DNA of 64,000 bases from Calliopsis andreniformis (taxonomy: Eukaryota > Arthropoda > Insecta > Hymenoptera > Andrenidae), in the NCBI RefSeq assembly GCF_051401765.1, contig NC_135064.1:29424001-29488000 (forward strand). Direction: 5' to 3'. The notes beneath the pieces were generated by a model that was not told the origin of the DNA, did no database searches, and saw only the letters and a list, made by a program, of their open reading frames with translations. Shown piece by piece: positions 55,716 to 64,000 of the stretch. Within the stretch, counting starts at the first letter, position 1. Every line of letters begins with the position of its first letter. The translations under genes and the position numbers were made by a program.

Positions 55716-56548
55716 GATACGAGATCGCGATCGGTTTGAGTGCGCGGTGCACACGAGGGTAGAATTTACTCGCGAACGGGGACGCGCGTTTTTAACGGAA
55801 CGACTATAGAAATCAGGGGACAGCAACCGTACAGACTCGCGATAGCTCTCGAACCCAACCACCCCTCCATGCGGATTCTTCCATATTTTCGCGTGTCAAA
55901 ATTAGCTTTTTAACAATTCGATTATCGAGCCGCGGGGGAACCTCGAACGAATCCTAGAAGAAGACGCCACGGGGCCACGAGAGAATCGTCTTACACGGCT
56001 CTCTCTCTGTTGCTTAAGAATCTGAAGAAAACGGAAGGAGAAGGAACGTTGACGCGTTGACTTCCGGCGTAGAGATAGTACAAAGGCCCGTGGTGTCTCG
56101 AGGGAGAAAAATTCGAATCACCTGCGGAGAGGAATGCCGGGAAAAAGGAAAAAACATCAAGCGACAATCATTTTTCTTCACTGCTTCACTACTTTCCAGC
56201 GCGAAGCGTTCCGTCGGGAAAATAGTTTTCGAAAAACAAGAGTAGCGTAGCTTCAAGTTCGTTTCCTACCCGTCGCGGGACGTCGAAGGGTGACGAAACC
56301 ACACAGCACTGCCCGAACGGGCTAACATGATAGGGCGTCGCTTCGGAGACGATCTCGGGATAAGTCCGTAGAATACAGAACCGCGAGACGTCGAAGAAGG
56401 GCGAAACCATAATTCACTGCCCGCGAGGGTTAGCTATACAGGGCGCTGCTTCTGAGACGATCTCGCGGACTTGCTCGCACGAGGGGATGGATTTCTCCCC
56501 CTCTCATACTACTAATTACAATTGGCGTCGTCCTCTTATGGCGAACGC

Positions 56549-56646
56549 CTCGATGATGAGAGCCTCGATCACTGGATCCGCGGACGGCAGAGGGGCTAGC
56601 CCGTAGAAGCACGCGGTAGAGTTCTCGCCCACCCCACTTGCAGTAG
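56549..56646 (+). repeat. 98-bp stub of a cassette left end
   Basis: Matches the first 98 bp of units 2 and 4 exactly in order, up to cagtag, then stops at a telomeric tract. Elsewhere the sequence continues cagtagagtcacg. The break falls on TAG, shared with the telomeric repeat. Confidence 0.95.
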
Positions 56647-56668
56647 GTCTGGGTTAGGTCTGGGTTAG
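56644..56668 (+). repeat. 25-bp telomeric tract between cassettes
   Basis: TAGGTCTGGG, then TTAGGTCTGGG, then TTAG: two and a bit units of the same motif as the array at 43556-43676, in the same orientation. To the right it joins tcgtaaacatg, which in units 1 and 2 lies about 1.8-2.2 kb inside the cassette; the join again falls on TAG. Confidence 0.95.
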
Positions 56669-58018
56669 TCGTAAACATGCAGAGGAAAAGTAATTAGGCG
56701 CGCCGGGTAGTTTAGGAATCGTTTTTCAAAATCGAACACTCTGGAAAAATGAGCATTGTAAAAGGGGGGAATTAACGCACAATGCGAAGGCAGGGGCGGT
56801 CGGGAATAACGGGACTTAGTACAGGTCAGGGAACGAATATTCGTCGGTACGCGGAGAAATAAAATAATAAATGCAAAGAGAATAGGAAATTACTTGAGAT
56901 AGGACACGCGAGAAACAAAAGACGAAACATAGGGACACGGACGGGATGAGCGGGACGAGGAGAAAAATAACAAATAGAATCACGAACGAGTATAGAAATA
57001 TAAGAAAATCGCGAGGCAAATTGATAGAGGCGTAACGCGAGGGACGCGTATGTCCAAGGAAGGGCATCGAGACACACAATCTAACGTGTTTGCGACTGAC
57101 GTTTGATTAATAAGAGAAGTAGAGTAATTACCGTATCTGGTCGACTGTACAGCTGAGGGGAAGATGCTTTGCGGGTCCCTTCGGCGAATCAGCAATCTGC
57201 GAAACTGTAAAAATAGAAGCTTACATATCGAGATTTGATCAAACGATCAGCGTCGCACTCGCGTCGGGGTGTTTGCGTAACGCGTAGTACGCGAAGATAA
57301 AGGAAATAGGAACAATCGTAGGGGTAAGAGGATGATAGGGAATACTTTAATTACGATACTAATTGATGTTACGTGACTCGCGGACGAGCTGTCATCGGCG
57401 GGAGAGGTTAAAAGAATCGCGAGAGCCACGCGTGGTCGAGCGGGAAAAACGGGTACAGACGAGCGAGGGTGTAGGTAAAGAAGATCGTTAGCACGAGGGT
57501 AAGAGTCGGTAAAAAGTTAAAGGTAAAGAAACATTAGAGAAGAAGTCAGGTATACCGACGCGAACGAGAGTGTTCGGGCACGACTAGAATAGGGCGGCAA
57601 CGGCGTTAAGGAAGGGGCGCGTAAGGGGATTCGGACGGGAACGGAAAGACAGCGCGGACGGACGAGAAATAGATAACTGAGCCGCGAAGGTGCGTAGCCG
57701 GAACGCTAGAACGATAGCAGGGGAAATTCAGATTTTAAATCTTAGGAAAATTCTACACTTATATGCGTGCACACGTGTATATGTGCATGGGCATAAGATA
57801 AAACTCAAATACCGTGCACATACGAATAGCGACGTAAGCAGCGAAAACAGTCGGGAAACTGTACACATCGAAAGTTTGCAATCGTAGGAAATATAACCAC
57901 GTATAGGGATATGAATCGGTAAAGACGTCGCGTGGAAACACGAAACGGTATAGAAGAACGAACAGGGGAAAAGGATTCTTAGTCCATAGTCGGGCGGGTG
58001 AAACCAGTAAATCACGGG

Positions 58019-58132
58019 GGCCGAGCCGGTTGCAGGGCTCGGGGGGAATATCGAAAGTAGCCGTGGTTAAGCGGCATGCACCGAGGCACCATCCTGGGAT
58101 GGGTGAACGAGCGTTTTCACACGCCTGAAATC
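58019..58132 (+). ncRNA. 5S rRNA-like segment (unit 3)
   Basis: Third copy, identical in the box regions to the copies at 46827 and 53486. Confidence 0.4.
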
Positions 58133-59676
58133 TCTCGAGGCGTCGTTCTCATTAAGAATGGTATGGTGTCACTCCCTCTTTCTCGGGGAGTTTCACGAGA
58201 GTAGAGTGATTCTTCTTCGCCTATCAAACAGGCAGGCACTCCTCCACCTAGCGGGTGGAGGGACTCGCGGGGAGAGTGGAAGAGGCTCTCCGCGAGATTT
58301 CGAATTTTTCGCTAACGAGCGAAACGTCAAAAGACAAGTAATTCTCGAGGAAACCCCGAGCGATTGCGAAGAATTATTATTTTTCCCGTTCTTTTCTTTT
58401 CTTCCCGCGGACCGCTCATTTGAGCCTCTCCTTTCGTTTGTGGCGTTCTACGGAGGGTCAGGGGAAATTTGGAAAATTCCCGAACAACCGTAGTACGTGA
58501 GGGTGATAAAAATTTAAGAGAAAGCGCAGTAAAGAAGGCGAATCGTAAAACGATAAATAGTAGGGACGGTGGAGTGCTGACCAGATGTGCGACGGGTAGA
58601 TGCATTTTTATATTCTCTCTCAAGGCCTAAAAATGCTGAAAGAAAAGGGAAAAATCTAAACAAAGAACAGGGAAAGCTGTAAAAAGGCCCGTTCGAAGTT
58701 TCACGCTCGTGAAGGACTGCAGATGTCCGAAAACACGTGCGAGAAACAATTGCAGAGAACGTTCGAGAAGACTTTCCTTTTTCTTTGAATGGAGAATCTA
58801 GAGAGCATTTTTGAAGGAAGGTTTAGGAGACAATCGCGTAAGGGTGGCCACGTGCTCTTCGTCGTCACCCGCTCGATTGTTCGAATCGGTCATCTGTTTC
58901 TTGTCATTGGACATCGTTTCCCTGCCTAGAGACAGGGGATGGGACGGAATGAGGAGCTGGCCGAACAATGGCGAGGTCAAACGAGAAATCTTCAACGAGT
59001 CATTCTTCTTTAATTCCTTACAAAACATTGCTCGCACGCTCTCTTCCGTTCGGGTAAAATCACGCCTGGTAACGGGAGATTTTCGACTTTGTCGTCTGGT
59101 AAGCATGCTGCGGCTGTCTCGCTTCGTCCCCTCTACGGCACGCTTCTCGTCGGCGTGGGTGGAGGGACAACGACGAACGAGAAGAGTCGAGATACTTACA
59201 AAATGGCGGCTTCTCGGAGGAGGGTGGTACCGGCGTTCGTATGCACCCTCGGGGAAGTTCGATGCCTGGAAGGTAGAGAGGGGGTACAGGAGCACGGCCT
59301 CCACCGGAGGCGGTGGTGGAGGCGCCGATCAGTGCTGACCAGTCTTCCGACGTGAAAGCATCCCGAGCATCCAAAGCATTCTTTATCGACTTCCGAGTCT
59401 TCTCTCGCGTATGAACACTTAGTGTTTGTCGTGTGTGCGTGGTGACATCGCTAGCGACGCGATCAGTGAAGCGAATATATTTGGACGTTATCGCATTCGT
59501 CTTCTATCGAAAAACTCTGAACACTTATAGTGACAATTTGACTTGAGCTTGGACTCTTTGTATTTGTGTGCGCAGTGATTCACACGAGGTCCAGACGAAC
59601 AACTGCGAGGGGACGCAAAGGCCGCCGTGCTTCAAAGCTCGTGAAGGTAGGAAACTGATTAATCTCAACGTATAAC

Positions 59677-60240
59677 GCGAAGAAATAACGAGGGAGTTGC
59701 CTTCCGTGAATTTCACGGACGAAGAGGAGCATTCTTCGTCTCCTTTTTACCACTTCGTCCCCAGTAAAAGCTGCTATCGTCGTTATTCTCTTCTTCTTCA
59801 TTCTTCTTCTTCCTCCTCATTTTTCTTCTTCTTCGTCGTCTGCGTCTCGACAGTTGTTCTTCTCTGCTCTTGTCTCTCACTCTCGCGCTCGTTCTCAACG
59901 GTACACACCTACGAGAAAAGAAGAATTTACAAACGAATCGGGGAAGAATTTTCAATACGTTTAACGCGAAGAAATAACGAGGGAGTTGCCTTCCGTGACT
60001 TTCACGGACGAAGAGGAGCATTCTTCGTCTCCTCTTTACCACTTCGTCCTCAGTAAAAACTGCTATCGTCGTTGCTATCATCGTCAGCATTATTCTTCTC
60101 CTCTTCATTCTTCTTCCTCCTCATCGTTCTTCTTCTTCTTCCTCGTCCGCGTCTCGACAGCTGTTCTTCTCCGCCCTTGTCTCTCGCTCTCTCGCTCGAC
60201 GATACACACCTACGGGAAAAGAAGAATTTACAAAAGAGTC
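59677..60240 (+). repeat. Tandem duplication with paired hairpins (unit 3)
   Basis: The two copies start at 59677 and 59966 (289 bp apart because of one extra TTC triplet). In the first copy the first stem is altered (ccgtgaatttcacgg). Confidence 0.85.
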
Positions 60241-61096
60241 GGGGAAAAAAAAAAAAAACTTTCGATACGAGATTGCGATCGGTTTGAGTGCGCGGTGCAC
60301 ACGAGGGTAGAATTTACTCGCGAACGGGGACGCGCGTTTTTAACGGAACGACTACAGAAATCAGGGGACAGCAAGGACACAGACTCGCGATAGCTCTCGA
60401 ACCCAACCACCCCTCCATGCGGATTCTTCCATATTTTCACGTGTCAAAATTAGCTTTTTAACAATTCGATTATCGAGCTGCGGGGGAACCTCGAACGAAT
60501 CCTAGAAGAAGACGCCACGGGGCCACGAGAGAATCGTCTTACACGGCTCTCTCTCTGTTGCTTAAGAATCTGAAGAAAACGGAAGGAGAAGGAACGTTGA
60601 CGCGTTGACTTCCGGCGTAGAGATAGTACAAAGGCCCGTGGTGTCTCGAGGGAGAAAAATTCGAATCACCTGCGGAGAGGAATGCCGGGAAAAAGGAAAA
60701 AACATCAAGCGACAATCATTTTTCTTCACTGCTTCACTACTTTCCAGCGCGAAGCGTTCCGTCGGGAAAATAGTTTTCGAAAAACAAGAGTAGCGTAGCT
60801 TCAAGTTCGTTTCCTACCCGTCGCGGGACGTCGAAGGGTGACGAAACCACACAGCACTGCCCGAACGGGCTAACATGATAGGGCGTCGCTTCGGAGACGA
60901 TCTCGGGATAAGTCCGTAGAATACAGAACCGCGAGACGTCGAAGAAGGGCGAAACCATAATTCACTGCCCGCGAGGGTTAGCTATACAGGGCGCTGCTTC
61001 TGAGACGATCTCGTGGACTTGCTCGCACGAGGGGATGGATTTCTCCCCCTCTCATACTACTAATTACAATTGGCGTCGTCCTCTTATGGCGAACGC

Positions 61097-64000
61097 CTCG
61101 ATGATGAGAGCCTCGATCACTGGATCCGCGGACGGCAGAGGGGCTAGCCCGTAGAAGCACGCGGTAGAGTTCTCGCCCACCCCACTTGCAGTAGAGTCAC
61201 GCGGGGACGACGCCCACCGGGCTACTCGCCGACGGCGCGGAGCGCAGCGACAGGGGGGCGCGACGAATCACACACACACCGCCGGGCACCTCTTCGACGC
61301 GACCGAGACACGCGCCGACGGTCACCCCTTCGGCGCGGCGTCCACACGCGCCGACGGTCACTTCTTCTCGCCGCGACACACCCGCGCACGCCCAGGGGAC
61401 AGCGCGACCACGGACCGCGACACCTCTTCTCGCGAAGTCGACCGCGACGCGCCGCGACACATCGCCGACACACCGCCGACACCACCGCGACTCACCCGCA
61501 CACGCCCGCCCGCCGAGGGGACAGCGCGATCACGGACCGCGACACCTCTTCTCGCGAAGTCGACCGCGACGCGCCGCGACACATCGCCGACACACCGCCG
61601 ACACCACCGCGACTCACCCGCACACGCCCGCCCGCCGAGGGGACAGCGCGATCACGGACCGCGACACCTCTTCTCGCGAAGTCGACCGCGACGCGCCGCG
61701 ACACATCGCCGACACACCGCCGACACCACCGCGACTCACCCGCACACGCCCGCCCGCCGAGGGGACAGCGCGATCACGGACCGCGACACCTCTTCTCGCG
61801 AAGTCGACCGCGACGCGCCGCGACACATCGCCGACACACCGCCGACACCACCGCGACTCACCCGCACACGCCCGCCCGCCGAGGGGACAGCGCGATCACG
61901 GACCGCGACACCTCTTCTCGCGAAGTCGACCGCGACGCGCCGCGACACATCGCCGACACACCGCCGACACCACCGCGACTCACCCGCACACGCCCGCCCG
62001 CCGAGGGGACAGCGCGATCACGGACCGCGACACCTCTTCTCGCGAAGTCGACCGCGACGCGCCGCGACACATCGCCGACACACCGCCGACACCACCGCGA
62101 CTCACCCGCACACGCCCGCCCGCCGAGGGGACAGTGCGATCACGGCTTATCCGCTCGTGCTTTTGCCGAGTCGGATCGCACGAGGAAGTCCTCGAGGAGG
62201 GCCTTTTCGTCTTCTTTTCTCTCTTTCCCCCTTTTCTCTTCATTCCTTATGATTTTCCTCATAGAGGAGAGGCGATTCTTCGGGGAGACTGGAGTGGAGA
62301 AATTCCGAAAAACTGAAAAGAGAATCGGGGTGAGAGTTGTCTTCAACGACTCTAACCTAAAGTAGAAATTAAAGTAAGAATACCTTTTAATAAATTCAAA
62401 AAAGATTCTCAAAGGTTTCGGGATGGAAGGGCTCGAGTCTCTGGTGGAGAATCACTTCTCGAAATTCTTCAAGCTCATGCGACGCTTCCCTCTTGGCGAA
62501 ACGAAGTAAAGTAGAGTGTAGTATAACCTAGAAAATTAAAAGAAAACCACGAGACATTGAAGGAAAGGCGAAACCATACTACTCTGCCTAGTGTGCATGA
62601 CAGATAGGGCGCTGCTCTGGAAATGATCTCGAGGACGCGAAAAATTTTATACGAAACTTCCATTCAAGTATTTGATGAGACATTGCAAGGTAGAATATAT
62701 AGATACGCGAGGATAGAGTTCTCGAAGAGAGAGAGGTTGGGGGGCTGACTCAAACTGCTGTCGCAAGGCATTTGGATAGAGACGTTGCCCACCTTTCTGC
62801 TCTGAGGGTCGTTGCACAAAGATACAAGATACGGTAGAGTCGCGAATTTCCGTCGGACACGAGCGGGGAGAGGGGAGAGCTCAACCGACGGAAGAGAGAG
62901 AGGGCACAGGATTATGCACTCTCACGGGAGACCTTTGGAAAACTGTAAATAAAATTGAATATGTTATTTCTTGCTTGACGAAGTCGCTGGCCAAAGCGTG
63001 AGGAAAACGCACGGGCGGCGCGCTGAGGGGGGAGGGAACATGAGCGATGAACGTTTGATGTTTTTGAGTTTGCTTTGCTGTGAAAGAGTGAGTTTGCTTG
63101 CATGCCAATTGAAGAGAGAAGATCGTAAGCATCACCTGGAAGACTGGGGGGCGGAAGGGAGGGGGCATAGCGAGGGAAATGATTAAATAATTCATTAACT
63201 AAGTAACCGAGAGGGCCACGAAAATTGACGTAACGGGAAAATGGAAATGCGTAGAAAATGATACGTTACAATCGAGACGGCTAGAGGATATATGAGGGGC
63301 GAGTAAAATAAACAGGGAACCGAAGTGGCGAGGACGGAGAGGCGACATTAGAGAGGAGAAGGTCGAGGAGAAAATAAATAGTCGTAAACATGCAGAGGAA
63401 AAGTAATTAGGCGCGCCGGGTAGTTTAGGAATCGTTTTTCAAAATCGAACACTCTGGAAAAATGAGCATTGTAAAAGGGGGGAATTAACGCACAATGTGA
63501 AGGCAGGGGCGGTCGGGAATAACGGGACTTAGTACAGGTCAGGGAACGAATATTCGTCGGTAAGCGGAGAAATAAAATAATAAATGCGAAGAGAATAGGA
63601 AATTACTTGAGATAGGACACGCGAGAAACAAAAGACGAAACATAGGGACACGGACGGGATGAGCGGGACGAGGAGAAAAATAACAAATAGAATCACGAAC
63701 GAGTATAGAAATATAAGAAAATCGCGAGGCAAATTGATAGAGGCGTAACGCGAGGGACGCGTATGTCCAAGGAAGGGCATCGAGACACACAATCTAACGT
63801 GTTTGCGACTGACGTTTGATTAATAAGAGAAGTAGAGTAATTACCGTATCTGGTCGACTGTACAGCTGAGGGGAAGATGCTTTGCGGGTCCCTTCGGCGA
63901 ATCAGCAATCTGCGAAACTGTAAAAATAGAAGCTTACATATCGAGATTTGATCAAACGATCAGCGTCGCACTCGCGTCGGGGTGTTTGCGTAACGCGTAG
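61097..64000 (+). repeat. Subtelomeric cassette, unit 4 (cut by window end)
   Basis: Begins at ctcgatgatgag with no telomeric repeats before it. It carries diagnostic bases of unit 2 (cttttcgtcttc, gagaatcacttctc, cttggcgaaacg and a ctaccg-to-cttacc change near 63562). The sequence runs off the right edge inside the cassette, so the true chromosome end is not in the window. Confidence 0.94.
61402..62133 (+). repeat. 122-bp GC-rich tandem repeat, 6 copies (unit 4)
   Basis: Six perfect-length 122-bp units (starts at 61402, 61524, 61646, 61768, 61890 and 62012), all keeping the 11 bases missing from the 111-bp variant in unit 2. Repeated 70-codon minus-strand frames follow from this periodicity. 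Confidence 0.96.

Larger units (their letters stand above)
49894..56548 (+). repeat. Subtelomeric cassette, unit 2 (6.7 kb, complete)
   Basis: Flanked on both sides by cassette sequence without telomeric repeats at its left junction. It has the same internal order as unit 1; the length difference (441 bp) is nearly all explained by the 111/122-bp array. Single-base differences (for example aatcacttctcg near 51204 and the stop in the plus-strand frame near 54468) separate it from unit 1 and in the left part link it to unit 4. Confidence 0.95.
56666..61096 (+). repeat. Subtelomeric cassette, unit 3 (left-truncated, 4.4 kb)
   Basis: Starts at the point equivalent to 45475 in unit 1 and 52132 in unit 2, so it lacks the 111/122-bp array and the first module. 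The left and middle parts match unit 1 almost base for base. From about 60,245 it follows unit 2 instead (for example cggtttgag, gagggtagaattt, and the 80- and 62-codon frames near 60,600 shared with unit 2). A poly-A run at 60245-60259 is longer than in unit 2. Confidence 0.94.

Overview
The window is nuclear DNA of an insect, most likely a hymenopteran (bee, wasp or ant). The genes are split by short GT-AG introns, intergenic DNA is AT-rich, CpG is not depleted, and the right half carries telomere-like repeats built on TTAGG (TTAGGTCTGGG units), a type of elongated motif known in Hymenoptera. The species cannot be fixed from the sequence alone.

Positions 1-41,500 are an ordinary gene-bearing chromosome arm. 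From left to right I reconstruct: a possible two-exon 3' end of an unrecognised gene (1535-1904, minus); Iruka/RNF126-type RING E3 ubiquitin ligase (3475-8655, minus, 8 exons, 322 aa); THO complex subunit 3 (10071-11312, minus, 2 exons, 320 aa); an unrecognised 226-aa protein (11773-12788, minus, 4 exons); mitochondrial Lon protease (13555-17684, plus, 10 exons, 1015 aa); gonadal/DGCR6 (18573-19103, minus, single exon, 176 aa); splicing factor SUGP1 (20489-25490, plus, 9 exons, 1016 aa, with a very long polyserine/proline region); and a secreted coiled-coil plus fibrinogen-domain protein, probably scabrous (29106-40855, plus, 10 exons, 820 aa). These are mostly housekeeping genes (mRNA export, splicing, mitochondrial proteolysis, ubiquitylation). 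There is no operon-like organisation. scabrous is the last recognisable gene before the repeats.

Positions 41,800-64,000 are subtelomeric. Moving right, an 83-84 bp satellite (with decayed outposts) is followed by an AT-rich spacer, three copies of a 16-bp motif, fourteen copies of a 15-bp telomere-like motif, one hybrid unit and eleven perfect TTAGGTCTGGG units. The G-rich strand runs left to right, so the chromosome end should lie to the right. Beyond this array come about 20 kb of GC-richer cassettes of about 6.2-6.7 kb: unit 1 at 43680, unit 2 at 49894, a 98-bp stub of a third at 56549, a 25-bp telomeric tract at 56644-56668, a left-truncated unit 3, and unit 4 running off the window. This layout resembles yeast Y' elements separated by short telomeric tracts.

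Each full cassette carries a 111/122-bp GC-rich tandem repeat, a 5S-rRNA-like segment with recognisable internal control boxes, a 286-bp tandem duplication with two adjacent hairpins, and scattered copies of a roughly 100-bp module. Unit 1 resembles unit 3 and unit 2 resembles unit 4, but unit 3 switches to the unit-2 type near 60.2 kb. This mosaic is best explained by recombination or gene conversion. I see no convincing protein gene inside the cassettes.
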